Program-made: the position numbers and the translations under genes
Part shown: positions 25,939 through 35,447 of the stretch, piece after piece
How positions within the stretch are numbered: the stretch's first letter is position 1
How the letters are laid out: each line of letters starts with the position of its first letter
The notes under the pieces: generated by a model
Told to the model about the DNA's origin: nothing
Seen by the model: only the letters and a program-made list of their open reading frames with translations
Database searches by the model: none
NCBI GenBank assembly: GCA_963738205.1
Contig: CAVTVQ010000007.1
Coordinates: 248,001 to 312,000 of the forward strand
Origin: DATFQE01 sp963738205
Lineage (GTDB): Bacteria; Actinomycetota; Thermoleophilia; Gaiellales; Gaiellaceae
DNA length: 64,000 bases
Reading direction: 5' to 3'

Positions 25939-28703
25939 TCGTCCCTGGTCAACGGGACAACGCTGCCCTCGGCGACCAGGCGCGCGAGCTCGCTGCGCGA
26001 ACGGATCTCGAGCTTGCGATAGATGCGGGTCAAGTGCGCCTCGACGGTCGCGAGGCTCATGAACAGCTCCTGGCCGATCTCGCGGTTCTTCCTCCCGTCC
26101 GCGACCAGGCCGGCGATCCGGCGCTCGGTCGCCGTCAGCTCGCCGACCGCCCGGCCCGGCGCGACCCGCTCGAGCTCCGCCACGGCGCGCGCCTCCCACA
26201 GGGCCGCGCCCAGGTCGGAGAACCGGCCTCGCGCGTCGGCGATGGCCTCGGCCGCCCGTGACCGGTGCCCGCAGCGGAGCAGCGCGCGGCCGAGCCCGAG
26301 CGTTGCCCGGGCCGCGTCGGGCCGGTAGCCGAGCCGGTCGAAAGCCGCCGCGGAGGCCTCTAGCGGCGCGACGGCGGCCTGCGGATCGCCCTCGGCCAGC
26401 AGGACGACGCCTCGACAGCGCTCCGCGGCCGCGCTCGCCCAGGGGCTGTCGACCGCTGCGCCTTGCCGCACCAGGCGTTCGAGCAGCGGCCGGGCCGAGT
26501 CCGGGTCGAAGGCGCTCGCCAGCGCCTCGACTGCGTCGGGCAGCGCGGGGATCGCTCCAGGGTGCCCCACGCCCATCTCGTCCAGCAGACGCACCGTCGT
26601 GGAGAGCTCCCGAACGGCTGCCTCGACATCTCCCTCGGAGAGCGCAAGCAGACCGAGCACGCTCCGAGCACGCGCGATGCCCGGCCGTTCACCGCGGCGG
26701 AGCGCCCACTCCAGGCGCCGTCCGGCGGCATCGCGAGCCTCGTCGGCGCGGCCGAGCCACGCGTGGACGAGCGCGACCGGGTAGAGCAGCCAGCCCTCGA
26801 CGTGACGGTCCTCGGCGTCCTGAGCGGATTCCAGCCCCTGTTTGGCGAGCTCGTCTGCCGCCTGCAGGTTGCCGGCGGCGCAGTTGGCGAGCGCCAGGTC
26901 GTAGAGGCGGTAGGACCGCAGCCGCTCGTTCCGGGAGTTGAGCGCGTCGGCGAGCGCCGCCTCGAAGAGCTCGGTCGCCCGGTCGAGATCGCCCGACCAC
27001 AGCAGGTGCTTGCCGCGCAGCGCCCGCGGCCCGGCCCAGAGCACCGGCCTGCCGATCGCCTCCTCGAGCGCGACAGCCCTCTGCATCCGTTCGGGCTGCG
27101 GTATCCCGGCGAAACCCTCCATGAAGGCGAGCCCGGCGCCGGCGAGCATCTGCAGGCCCTGATCGCCCGCCTCGTCGGCGATCGTCACGGCCTCGTAGCC
27201 GCAGCCGATCCCGCTGCGGAGATCGCCGAGGAACACGCCCCGCAGCCAGCCCAGGCGCTCGAGCACGCGGCCGCGAAGCAGCACGTCCTCACGAGCGTCC
27301 TCGAGCGCCCGGAGCAGCAGTCCCTCACTGCGTTGGAGATCGTCGTCCTCCAGCTGCGCGAGCTGGACGAGCGCCTCCGCGCGCCCAGGCCCCGGAAGGA
27401 GCCTCGCCACCAGCCCGTCCGCGAGCGACACGGCGCGACTCACCTCGCCGGCCGCGGCGAGGTGCTCAACCTCGCCGAGCGCTCGCCGGCGCGCATCGTC
27501 CACCGCCGCCTCGGGGGTGAGGCGAAGGCTGTGGCCGATGAACTCGGCCGCGAGATCGGACGCGCCGCGCCGGCCGGCCCGGTCGGCCGCATCCTCGAGC
27601 AGCTGCGCGATCCCGGCGTTCGCTCCTTCGGTCGAGAGAGCGAGGTGACGCGCCTGGACGTCCGGCTCGACGGCGAGCTTGGCCAGGTGTGCGTGCAGCT
27701 CGCGGCGGGCGAACGGGCTCATGCGCCCGTACACGGCCGAGCCGACGAGCGGGTGCGAGAAGCGCACCGCGAGGCCCTCGTCGACGACGAGGAACCCGTG
27801 CTCGACCGCAAGCCGGAGCAGCCCTTCGACGTCCACGTCGCCGAGCGTCGCGCCGAGCTCCTTGACGGAGGTCGAGCCGAGCGCCGAAACGGTCTCGAGC
27901 AACGGCACGGGCCCGGCGGGCATGCGCGCGAGCCGCTGCGCGATCGCAGCCTGGAGCGATTCCGGCAGCGGCAGGCTCACGCCCGTTCGGGACAGGCGCT
28001 CGTCGGCGGCGAGACTGCGCGCGAGCTCGATCGCGTACAACGGGTTGCCGCCCGACACCTCATGGATCCGTCGCAGTGCCGGACGCGAGATCGACTCGAC
28101 CTGCGCCCGCAGGACCCGCCTGAGCGCGCCGAGGCTGAGCGGGCCGAGATCGAGGGTCTCGGAGCGGCCCGGTGGAAGGCTCGACGCGGTAGCCAGCCGC
28201 TCCTCGCCCCCGGTGCCGGGCCTGAGCGCCGTGAGCAGGCCGATCGGCTCGACCTCCAAGCGTCGAAACGCGTAGCGCAGCGCCCGCGCGGACGCGGAGT
28301 CCAGCCAGTGGACGTCGTCGATCGCGACGACCGTGGGCCGACCCTCCGCGAGACGTCGCAGGGCGTCGAGGACGGCGCGCCCGCGGACGAGCGGGTCGTC
28401 GTCATCCCCCAGCGCGCCGGCATCGATCGGGACGCGCTCGAACAGGTCGACCAGACCGCCGAGCGCCAGCGGCATCTCCTCCTCCGCCGGCCGCGTCACC
28501 AGCACGTTGAAGCCCGCGCGGCGACACCGTTCGACCCCGTACCGCCAGAGCGTCGTCTTCCCGATCCCGGACTCTCCGCGGACGCTGAGCGCGCTGGAGC
28601 CCTCATCGAGAGCAGCCGTGAAGACATCGATGCGGGCCCTTTCGGACTCGCGACCGACAACGTGTGGTGTGCGGACACTGGGCAGGGCGACGGCATCGCC
28701 CAT
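25935..28703 (-). CDS. LuxR-family STAND ATPase regulator (MalT/LAL type), copy 1
   Basis: 922 residues, same architecture as the following gene and clearly paralogous along the whole length. Walker A RGESGIGKTT (42-51), TVVAIDDVHWLDSAS, SGGNPLYAIELARSLA; TPR-like middle; LuxR HTH at the end (LTATERRIAGLVADG, NREIGQELFMSLATVEAHL). Transcription probably starts at the ATG: TACAAT lies six bases upstream (28710-28715). The two genes form an operon and may act as a heteromeric or duplicated switch. Confidence 0.93.
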   Translation of the reverse strand: MGDAVALPSVRTPHVVGRESERARIDVFTAALDEGSSALSVRGESGIGKTTLWRYGVERCRRAGFNVLVTRPAEEEMPLALGGLVDLFERVPIDAGALGDDDDPLVRGRAVLDALRRLAEGRPTVVAIDDVHWLDSASARALRYAFRRLEVEPIGLLTALRPGTGGEERLATASSLPPGRSETLDLGPLSLGALRRVLRAQVESISRPALRRIHEVSGGNPLYAIELARSLAADERLSRTGVSLPLPESLQAAIAQRLARMPAGPVPLLETVSALGSTSVKELGATLGDVDVEGLLRLAVEHGFLVVDEGLAVRFSHPLVGSAVYGRMSPFARRELHAHLAKLAVEPDVQARHLALSTEGANAGIAQLLEDAADRAGRRGASDLAAEFIGHSLRLTPEAAVDDARRRALGEVEHLAAAGEVSRAVSLADGLVARLLPGPGRAEALVQLAQLEDDDLQRSEGLLLRALEDAREDVLLRGRVLERLGWLRGVFLGDLRSGIGCGYEAVTIADEAGDQGLQMLAGAGLAFMEGFAGIPQPERMQRAVALEEAIGRPVLWAGPRALRGKHLLWSGDLDRATELFEAALADALNSRNERLRSYRLYDLALANCAAGNLQAADELAKQGLESAQDAEDRHVEGWLLYPVALVHAWLGRADEARDAAGRRLEWALRRGERPGIARARSVLGLLALSEGDVEAAVRELSTTVRLLDEMGVGHPGAIPALPDAVEALASAFDPDSARPLLERLVRQGAAVDSPWASAAAERCRGVVLLAEGDPQAAVAPLEASAAAFDRLGYRPDAARATLGLGRALLRCGHRSRAAEAIADARGRFSDLGAALWEARAVAELERVAPGRAVGELTATERRIAGLVADGRKNREIGQELFMSLATVEAHLTRIYRKLEIRSRSELARLVAEGSVVPLTRDE

Positions 28704-28709
28704 GTCTCG

Positions 28710-28715
28710 ATTGTA
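28710..28715 (-). promoter_or_regulatory. Leaderless-type -10 box of the LuxR operon
   Basis: TACAAT on the minus strand, separated from the ATG at 28703 by six bases and with no ribosome-binding site between. This matches a TANNNT -10 with transcription starting at the start codon. Confidence 0.5.
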
Positions 28716-28758
28716 GGACCCGTGGTCCCGGGCGTCCAGAAGAAGTCCGGCCGGGCCG

Positions 28759-30471
28759 TCAGCCGGCCGCGGCGGCGCGGAGCTGCGCGAGCACCTCGCC
28801 CGGGAGCGGGAACCAGCGAATCCGCTCGAACCGCGGCGACACCGGTGGGTCGCTCGGCGCCTCGGCCGCGGCCGAGTAGTCGAGGTCGCGCAGGATCCTG
28901 CGCGCCTCGCGCAGGTGGTCGGAAAGGACGCTTTCGGGCGCCGTCGCGCGCTCGCGGCGCGCGGCGCGCTCCGTAAATGACACGTCCCCGAGGGACAACC
29001 GGGGCTCGGGCGGACAGCCCTTGTGCTCCCAGAGGCCCGTCTCCGGATCGAAACGGTAGAGCGGCAGCAGCTTCCAGCCCTCGTTCGCCAGCAGGTGGAT
29101 CGCCTCGACGACGTAGTCGAACACGACGTCGCTGATGAAGTAGTTGAAGCTGAGCCGGACGAGCGAGAGCTTCGCGCCGAGGTGGCCCTCGTCCACCTCG
29201 GCGTTCATCAGCGCCGACCACGTGTCGTCGATCGGGTACAGGCGATGGAGGTACGGGCCGGCGCAGAAACAGCCGCTCCGCGACTGGATCCCGAACAGGT
29301 CGTTGAGGGAGGCCGCGACGAAGTTCGAGTGCAGCAGGCCGCGCGGGTGCCGGAGGCCGAGCGAGACGATCGCCAATCGCTCGAGCTCCGGATTGCCAAG
29401 GATCTCGATCTGCGGATTCGCTCCCCACGAATCGAGCGCCCGGCGGACGAAGGCATGCTCGCGCCGCCTGATCTCCACGGCTCCGACCGCCTCCTTGAGC
29501 GCGAAGACCAACCCGGCGCGGATCGCCTCGACGATCGCCGGCGTGCCTCCCTCCTCGCGAACTTCCGCGTCGGAGTGGTAGGAGTGATCCTTCGGGCTGA
29601 CGAACGTGACGGTCCCACCGCCGGGCACCGTCGGGACCCGGTTCCGGAACAGCGCACGCTTGGCAACCAGCACGCCCGGTGTGCCCGGGCCGCCCACGAA
29701 CTTGTGCGGCGAGAGGAACACCGCATCCTTGAAGGCGAGGTGGCCGTCCTCCAGCTGTGGCGCTGGATTCAACTCGATCGGCAGGTACGGCCCAGCCGCC
29801 GCGTAGTCCCAGCAGGCGAGAGCGCCGTGCCGGTGGAGGAGGATCGAGACCCGGTCGACGTCGGTCACGATCCCGGTCACGTTCGACGCCGCCGAGAAGC
29901 TCCCGATCTTGAGCGGCCGGTCGGCGTAGCGCTCGAGCTCATCCTCGAGGTGGCCGAGGTCGACCCGCCCGTCGGCGTCCTCGGAGATCGTGACCACGTC
30001 GGCGATCGACTCGCGCCACGGCAGCTCGTTGGAGTGGTGCTCGTAGGGGCCGATGAAGACGACCGGCCGCTGGTCGACGGGAATCGCCTCGGAGAGGCGG
30101 AAGCGGTCGTCGAGCTCCGCCGAGATCCGGAGCCCGAGGACCTGGACGAGCTTGTCGATCGCGCCGGTCGCGCCCGTTCCGCAGAAGAGCACGACATCGC
30201 CGTCGTTGCCGCCGACCGCTCGATGGATTACCTGACGGGCCTCCTCGCGGAGGCGCGTCATCAGCAGGCCGGTGGCAGAGGCCTCCGTGTGCGTGTTGGC
30301 GTAGAGCGGCAGGACTTCATCGGCGATGAAGCGCTCCACGAAGGTCAGCGCGCGGCCGGATGCGGTGTAGTCCACGTACACCAGCCGGCGCGCGCCGAAG
30401 GGCCCGTCGAGCACGGTGTCGTCGCCGATCACCGCTGCGCGGATCCTCTCGATGAGGTCGATCTCGCACAT
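28759..30471 (-). CDS. Class V aminotransferase-fold PLP enzyme (cysteine-desulfurase-like)
   Basis: 570 residues from the ATG at 30471; the longer upstream frame is not protein-like. Motifs: VYVDYTASGRAL (31-42), YANTHTEASATGL, VLFCGTGATGAIDKL (94-108), GPYEHHSN with His for the cofactor ring (about 145), D222 in CWDYAAAGP, and the PLP-binding Lys K257 in LSPHKFVGGPGTPG; a Cys-bearing loop RSGCFCAGP follows. It is longer than NifS/SufS because of a C-terminal extension of about 130 residues. It probably removes sulfur or an amino group from a small substrate; the specific reaction is unknown. No SUF genes adjoin it. Confidence 0.85.
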   Translation of the reverse strand: MCEIDLIERIRAAVIGDDTVLDGPFGARRLVYVDYTASGRALTFVERFIADEVLPLYANTHTEASATGLLMTRLREEARQVIHRAVGGNDGDVVLFCGTGATGAIDKLVQVLGLRISAELDDRFRLSEAIPVDQRPVVFIGPYEHHSNELPWRESIADVVTISEDADGRVDLGHLEDELERYADRPLKIGSFSAASNVTGIVTDVDRVSILLHRHGALACWDYAAAGPYLPIELNPAPQLEDGHLAFKDAVFLSPHKFVGGPGTPGVLVAKRALFRNRVPTVPGGGTVTFVSPKDHSYHSDAEVREEGGTPAIVEAIRAGLVFALKEAVGAVEIRRREHAFVRRALDSWGANPQIEILGNPELERLAIVSLGLRHPRGLLHSNFVAASLNDLFGIQSRSGCFCAGPYLHRLYPIDDTWSALMNAEVDEGHLGAKLSLVRLSFNYFISDVVFDYVVEAIHLLANEGWKLLPLYRFDPETGLWEHKGCPPEPRLSLGDVSFTERAARRERATAPESVLSDHLREARRILRDLDYSAAAEAPSDPPVSPRFERIRWFPLPGEVLAQLRAAAAG

Positions 30472-30497
30472 CTCGCTCGCCGGGCCCTTCCGCCCCC

Positions 30498-30902
30498 TCA
30501 GGCGATGACGGAGACGAAGTTGCTCTCCCTGCTGGTGGACACGGGGAGCAGCGGCCTCAGCGTGACCACGGCCCGGATCTCGTCGTCGGGGTCCGGGATC
30601 GAGATGTCCTCGTCGAGGTTGCCGAACGCGATCGTCTTGGTCTGGGTGCGGTGGGTCACGGCCTGGCCGCTGGACGACACCCGCAGGATCGGCATCAGGC
30701 CGCCCAGGCTGATCGGGTCGTCGCCGATCGGCAGGTTGTCGCCGTCCTGGTTGGTGTCGTCGCCGATCAACTTCCAGGACTCGTCGTACTCGAGGTCGGT
30801 CGACTGGTCGAACGCATCCCACTTGATGTCGTAGTCGACGGTGATGAGGGCGTTCGCCACGTCCTTGACGACTGCGAGGGTGAGGTTGTTGATGGTGGGC
30901 AT
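30498..30902 (-). CDS. Small acidic protein of unknown family
   Basis: 134 residues, ATG after AAGGAGG. Very acidic (DNLPIGDDPIS, NLDEDISIPDPDDEIRA) with an even spread of beta-strand segments and no signal peptide. I do not recognise the family. It lies 26 bp upstream of the class V aminotransferase gene and is probably co-transcribed with it. Confidence 0.75.
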   Translation of the reverse strand: MPTINNLTLAVVKDVANALITVDYDIKWDAFDQSTDLEYDESWKLIGDDTNQDGDNLPIGDDPISLGGLMPILRVSSSGQAVTHRTQTKTIAFGNLDEDISIPDPDDEIRAVVTLRPLLPVSTSRESNFVSVIA

Positions 30903-31025
30903 GTCTGCCTCCTTGGGTCTGGGCCACCCGGTGCGGCCTGTGCGAAGTCGTTCGAACGTACGACCGAGGGCGCAAGGGGCGCTAGCGGGGTTCCCCTAGA
31001 AACCCTGCTTCCAGACCCTGCGGCG

Positions 31026-31031
31026 TAGCAT
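31026..31031 (+). promoter_or_regulatory. Leaderless-type -10 box of the methyltransferase pair
   Basis: TAGCAT, six bases before the GTG at 31038, with no ribosome-binding site between. Same layout as at 28710 and 41864. Confidence 0.45.
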
Positions 31032-31037
31032 CCCGCC

Positions 31038-31760
31038 GTGACCGCCGACCGCAAGGAGGCCGAGCGCGCCTACCCGGAGCTGATCGAGGAGGCCGGTCGG
31101 CAGTGGCTGCGCACGAAGCCCTTCGGCAACACACCGCGTGAGACCGCGCGCCTGCTGATCGACTTCGGCTACATCGTCCAGCTGCTCGAGCTGCAGCCCG
31201 GCATGTCGCTCGTCGAGCTCGGCTGCGGGCCGGGCTGGATGACGCGGATGGCCGCCCGCCACGGGCTCGAGGCGGTCGGCTACGACATCTCGCCCGGAAT
31301 GATCGAGATCGCGCGCGCGCAGGCCGAGGCCGAGGGCGTCGACGCCCGTTTCGAGGTCGCCGACATGGAGGAGCTGGACGCCGGCGGCCGCTTCGACGCC
31401 TGCGTCGTCTACGACGCCCTCCACCACAGCCCGCGCGCCGACCTCGTGATCGCGACCGCTCGGCGCGCCCTGCGGCCGAGCGGCCGCTTCCTGCTCGCCG
31501 AGCCCAACTGGAAGCACCGCTACCAGGGCCGGGACGCCTCCGACCAGTTCGGCGTGACCGAGCTCGGCTACACCCCGCGCGCGTTCAAGCGGATGCTGCG
31601 GCAGGCCGGCTTCACGGACGTCCAGCGCTTCCACAACAACCGCAAGCGCCTCTTCTCCAACCGTCCCCGCGAGGTGGCCGCACATCTCGCGGAGCCCTTC
31701 GTGTTCAGGGCGCTGGGGCTGTTCTGGACGCAGATCTGGCTTCGCGCCACCGCAGCGTGA
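31038..31760 (+). CDS. Class I SAM-dependent methyltransferase
   Basis: 240 residues, GTG start. Rossmann-type methyltransferase: motif I VELGCGPGW (59-67), acidic residue ending beta-2 in VGYDISPGMIEIARAQ, FEVADMEEL, and a motif IV region CVVYDALHHSPRAD; the C-terminal helices resemble Methyltransf_11/25 enzymes that modify lipids or sugars. Its stop overlaps the next start (GTGA), so the two methyltransferases are translationally coupled. The substrate is unknown; the neighbourhood has polysaccharide-type genes. Confidence 0.88.
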   Translation: MTADRKEAERAYPELIEEAGRQWLRTKPFGNTPRETARLLIDFGYIVQLLELQPGMSLVELGCGPGWMTRMAARHGLEAVGYDISPGMIEIARAQAEAEGVDARFEVADMEELDAGGRFDACVVYDALHHSPRADLVIATARRALRPSGRFLLAEPNWKHRYQGRDASDQFGVTELGYTPRAFKRMLRQAGFTDVQRFHNNRKRLFSNRPREVAAHLAEPFVFRALGLFWTQIWLRATAA

Positions 31761-32371
31761 TCCGCGAGACAGCGGCCGCCGTCTCACTCCGTAGCCGCCG
31801 GCGGAAGATGCGCTTCTTCCTCGAGCTGATCCGGCCGACGGCGGAGACGACCGTCGTGGACGTCGGCGTCGCCGACGCGCCCTTCGGCGAGGGCGAGGGC
31901 CAGGCGCTGACGCACAACTTCTTCGAGGCCCTCTACCCCTGGCCTGAGCGGATCACGGCGGTCGGCAACGTGCCGCTGGAGAACTTCGCGCGTGCGTTCC
32001 CGCGAATCCCGCGCGTGATCGCCGACGGGCGCGAGCTCCCGTTCGCCGAGGGCGAGTTCGACGTCGCCTTCTCGAACGCCGTCGTCGAGCACGTGGGCGA
32101 CCGCGAGGCCCAGGAGCGCTTCGTCGGCGAGCTCTGCCGCGTGGCCGGCCGCGTTTTCGTGACGACGCCCAACCGGCGCTTTCCCGTCGACCCGCACACG
32201 CTGCTCCCGCTCGTCCACTGGCTCCCGGACGGCCGCCGGCCGCCGGCGCTCGACAGCGTTCGCCCGCTCACCGCGCGGGAGCTCCGCTCGCTCTTCCCCT
32301 ACCCGGTCCGGATCGTGAACACCGGGCTCACCCTGATCGCAGTCGGCGGTCGAGCTCCGAGCGCGGAATGA
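31757..32371 (+). CDS. SAM-dependent methyltransferase (Methyltransf_11 type)
   Basis: 204 residues, GTG overlapping the previous stop. Motif I is modified (VVDVGVADAPFGEGE, with Val-Ala where Gly-Gly is usual), followed by VIADGRELPFAEGEFDVAFSNAV and VFVTTPNRRFPVDPHTLLPLVHWLP, as in methyltransferases of cell-surface glycan clusters. Its last 44 bp overlap the convergent gene 32328-33320. Substrate unknown. Confidence 0.84.
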   Translation: MIRETAAAVSLRSRRRKMRFFLELIRPTAETTVVDVGVADAPFGEGEGQALTHNFFEALYPWPERITAVGNVPLENFARAFPRIPRVIADGRELPFAEGEFDVAFSNAVVEHVGDREAQERFVGELCRVAGRVFVTTPNRRFPVDPHTLLPLVHWLPDGRRPPALDSVRPLTARELRSLFPYPVRIVNTGLTLIAVGGRAPSAE

Positions 32372-33320
32372 AGTAGACGCGCGTGCCGGCGCTGTAGGCG
32401 AGCCCGGCCGCGTCGATGACCGCGTGCGCCTTGCGCGTGGCCAGCCGACGCACGACGACGTCCTTGCCGTCGGTCACGCGCAGGACGTGCAGCGCCTTGC
32501 CGTGGAGGTAGACGGCCAGCGAGCCGTGCAGGGCGGCGAGCCGCACCCACGCGAGCGGGCACCAAACTGCGCCGCAGCGATCGTCGCCGTAGGACTGCGC
32601 CGCAGGCAGCGGGAGCGTGCGGACGATCTGTCCGTCGACGGTTGCCACGTCGAGCGCCCCGCGGACGAGAACGACGATCGTGCGGCCCTGCGCCTTGGCG
32701 GCAAACGTCTCACCGCGCGCGTACGCGAGCTCGGCGACCGGCTCCTGCTGCGTCGGCGAGTACACCCGGACCGGTCCGTCCGAGCCGCGGGCGACGAGGA
32801 ACTTGCCCGCCGCCGCAAGCCCGAGCGGCCGGGCCGGTAGGCGCCACGAGTAGCGCCGGCCCCGAAGCGCGAACGCGGTCTCGTTGACGGCGTACGTCTC
32901 GCCGTCCCCGACGAGGAGCGGCGAGCGTGCGTCGACGTCGTGGCTGATGAACGCGACCCGCCTGGCGCGGGAGAAGCCGCGTGCCGTCCGGACGCTCTCC
33001 CACAGCTCGTGCTCGCGCAGGTTCCCGCCCGCGTAAGTGGCCCACAAGACTCCGCGGCCGGAGGACAGGCCGTAGGCGCCGCGACCGGTGCTCGTACGCG
33101 GGCCGCACGCGACCGGGCCGAGTGCCTGTGCGCGGCGGCCGGGCCTCCAGACGCCGACCGCACCGCAGCCGCCGCGGGCCGAGGCGGACATGAACGCCAC
33201 GCTGCCCGAGTCGGAGAGCGCCGACACCGGCCCCGGCGCGGAGGTCGAAAGGTCGGGGCGCGCGGCTGCGGGAACTGCAAAGAGCAGGAGAGCGAGGCTC
33301 GCGAGCAACGCAGCACGCAT
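32328..33320 (-). CDS. Secreted protein of unknown family, probably beta-propeller
   Basis: 330 residues from the ATG at 33320, which opens on a signal peptide (RAALLASLALLLFAVPAAA). The mature part is a series of short beta-strand repeats (GAYGLSSGRGVLWATYAGG, AYAVNETAFALRGRRYSW-type strands, LDVATVDGQIVRTLPLP), consistent with a six- or seven-bladed propeller. Two Cys near 260 may pair. Function unknown. It converges on and overlaps the methyltransferase gene by 44 bp. Confidence 0.8.
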   Translation of the reverse strand: MRAALLASLALLLFAVPAAARPDLSTSAPGPVSALSDSGSVAFMSASARGGCGAVGVWRPGRRAQALGPVACGPRTSTGRGAYGLSSGRGVLWATYAGGNLREHELWESVRTARGFSRARRVAFISHDVDARSPLLVGDGETYAVNETAFALRGRRYSWRLPARPLGLAAAGKFLVARGSDGPVRVYSPTQQEPVAELAYARGETFAAKAQGRTIVVLVRGALDVATVDGQIVRTLPLPAAQSYGDDRCGAVWCPLAWVRLAALHGSLAVYLHGKALHVLRVTDGKDVVVRRLATRKAHAVIDAAGLAYSAGTRVYFIPRSELDRRLRSG

Positions 33321-33373
33321 CGGAACTGTTTGTATCGCGCTGGTGTAAGCCGGCTGTGAGGGAACGGTTCGGA

Positions 33374-35347
33374 TCAACCGCGCTTCGCCCGCTCGGCCCG
33401 CAATTCCTTCAAGTCCTGCTTCGCCGGCCCTTGCGGATCCAGTTCACGCGCGCGCGTGAGGTGGAGCTCGGCCCAGTCGTAGCTGCGCAGCTCGCGTTCG
33501 AACGAGCCGAGCTGGTACCAGGTGTCCGGGTTCTCGGGTTGCAGCTGGGTCGCGAGGACGTAGAGCCGCAGCGCGGCGAGCACCTGGCCCTCCCGCTCCC
33601 TCGCGATCGCCTTCACGAACAGCGGCTCGACGGACAGCGGGTCGAGCGCCCGGGCGTCGTCGGCGCGCTCCACGGCCTCGGCGACGCGGTTGGAGGCGAG
33701 CGCGTCGCCGGCCTCGTTCACCCACCGGTCGGCGAGCCACGGGCTCAGCAGCGACGACACGGCCGCCAGCCCGACGAGCGCCGCCGCGAACGACACGAAC
33801 GGCCGGCGCACCACGTGCGTGCGCGCGCCCGCGGCGAGCAGCACCCCGACCGTGAAGAAGAACGGCGCGCTGACGGCGACGAAGTCCCAGTCGTAGTCGA
33901 CGAGCCCGTGCAGGGGATAGAGCAATGCCGCGATGGCGAGGGCCAACGCCGCCGCGCGTTCCTCGCCGGCGAGCCGCCGCAGCGCTCCCCGCACCGCGAG
34001 CAGCGCCGCCAGTCCCGCCCCGGCCGCCAGCAGCAGCCCGACCAGGCCCGTTTCGGCCAATGCCTGCAGCGGCAGGTCGTGCGGCTCCGTCACCGCCTTC
34101 GTGTTGTCTCTGAGCTTCAGGTGCACGAGCCGGAAGGTCCCGGCGCCGGTGCCGCCGATCGGGTCGTCCGTGAACGCGTCCCACGCCTCCTGCCACCAAC
34201 CCCAGCGGTTGTTGGAGCCGGTGCTCGTCAACCGCCCGGGCTCCTGGGAAACGGGCTCCGTGGTCGGGTTGGTGAAATCCCGCCCCTGGTCGCCGACCCA
34301 GTCGATCGGGTCCGCGACCAGGAAGAGGACGGCGACGGCGACGACGGCCACCCCCGCAAGGCCGAGCGCCGCCCAGCGGATCACCCGGTGCGCGAGCTCC
34401 GGCGTGGGCGGCCGACGTTCCTCGTAGCGGGAGGCCAGGTAGGCGAGGGCGACGACGATCGCCCCGGCGACCCCGAGGACGACGCCGAAGCGGATCCCGT
34501 CGTCGAAGCGGACGCTGTACGGCTGCCCGTCGTCGGCGAGGCCCGGGCGGGTGAACGCCCATGCCGAGACGGCCAGAGCCGGCAGGCCCGCCACGACCAA
34601 GGCGACGACGCCCTCGAGCCGCCGGTCGGTCAGCGCAAGCCACACCGCGACGGCGACCGCGGCAACGGCCACGCCGCCGCGCGAGTAGGTCAGCAAGAGC
34701 GCGATCGTCGTCGCAAAGAGGAGCAGGGCGCCTGCGGCGCGAACCACGTTCGCGTGCACACGCGAGGCCGCGATCCAGAGGGCGAGCGGCAAGCCCGTGC
34801 CGGCCGCGAGTGCCAGCGCGTTCCAGTACTCGAGCGGGTCGCGCAGCCGTGCGAAGCGGAACGAGTCGGGATAGAGCGCGGGAGCCACCTTCCCGGCCAG
34901 CGCCCAGGCGACCACGGCGCCGACCAGCACGGCCAGCCCGGCGGCGACCACCCGCGGTGCTCGCGGCACCGAGGCAGCCACGAACAGGCCGAGCACGCAG
35001 AAGGCCGCGTACGCCAGCCCGCGATTGGCATAGCGCCACGTGAGGTCGGGGGCGATCGACCACCACACGCCGAGGCCGCTCCACACCACGATTCCGGCCA
35101 GAAACGCCAGGAACGCCGTCCCGGAGCGGCCGAGATCCGGCATCGGCAACCGCCCGAAGAACGCCGCCGTCGCCGCCACGCCCGCCGCGGCAACAGCGGC
35201 CGCCCCGATCAAGGCCAGGCGGTCGGTCCGTGACCCTCCTCCGAGAAACACCGCAGCCGCCAGGAGCGCGCCCGACGCGCCGAGGAGCATTGGTGCCGGG
35301 ATGCCCAGGGACAGCGGCCGCGGGAGCGCCTCGCGAGCCGTCTGCAT
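33374..35347 (-). CDS. O-antigen ligase-like polytopic membrane protein with C-terminal TPRs
   Basis: 657 residues from the ATG at 35347. About a dozen membrane helices; the O-antigen ligase (Wzy_C/WaaL-like) signature region includes LLLTYSRGGVAVAAVAV, a large outer loop with NNRWGWWQEAWDAF and PIGGTGAGTF, and EPHDLPLQALAETG. After the last helix come TPR units (ALDPLSVEPLFVKAIA, LQPENPDTWYQLGSFE) reaching the C-terminus. Such proteins transfer or polymerise surface polysaccharide on the outer face of the membrane. TACCTT lies eight bases upstream of the start. Confidence 0.87.
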   Translation of the reverse strand: MQTAREALPRPLSLGIPAPMLLGASGALLAAAVFLGGGSRTDRLALIGAAAVAAAGVAATAAFFGRLPMPDLGRSGTAFLAFLAGIVVWSGLGVWWSIAPDLTWRYANRGLAYAAFCVLGLFVAASVPRAPRVVAAGLAVLVGAVVAWALAGKVAPALYPDSFRFARLRDPLEYWNALALAAGTGLPLALWIAASRVHANVVRAAGALLLFATTIALLLTYSRGGVAVAAVAVAVWLALTDRRLEGVVALVVAGLPALAVSAWAFTRPGLADDGQPYSVRFDDGIRFGVVLGVAGAIVVALAYLASRYEERRPPTPELAHRVIRWAALGLAGVAVVAVAVLFLVADPIDWVGDQGRDFTNPTTEPVSQEPGRLTSTGSNNRWGWWQEAWDAFTDDPIGGTGAGTFRLVHLKLRDNTKAVTEPHDLPLQALAETGLVGLLLAAGAGLAALLAVRGALRRLAGEERAAALALAIAALLYPLHGLVDYDWDFVAVSAPFFFTVGVLLAAGARTHVVRRPFVSFAAALVGLAAVSSLLSPWLADRWVNEAGDALASNRVAEAVERADDARALDPLSVEPLFVKAIAREREGQVLAALRLYVLATQLQPENPDTWYQLGSFERELRSYDWAELHLTRARELDPQGPAKQDLKELRAERAKRG

Positions 35348-35355
35348 CGTGGCTG

Positions 35356-35361
35356 AAGGTA
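35356..35361 (-). promoter_or_regulatory. Leaderless-type -10 box of the ligase-like gene
   Basis: TACCTT on the minus strand, eight bases before the ATG at 35347; fits TANNNT with transcription starting at or next to the start codon. Confidence 0.4.
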
Positions 35362-35447
35362 CCAGAGGAGGCAGTCGATCCCTTGTTAACACAGGCTTTA
35401 CATCCAGTTCACGACAGGATCACCGCGAATCGGGAAACTATCGCCTG

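Noticed and set aside
26463..28976. 837-codon plus-strand open frame over the LuxR gene
   Set aside because: No domain, low-complexity charged composition; the minus strand carries a complete LAL regulator.
33356..35233. 625-codon plus-strand open frame
   Set aside because: Arg/Gly/Gln-rich composition typical of an antisense shadow; the minus-strand frame encodes a polytopic membrane protein with ligase-like motifs.
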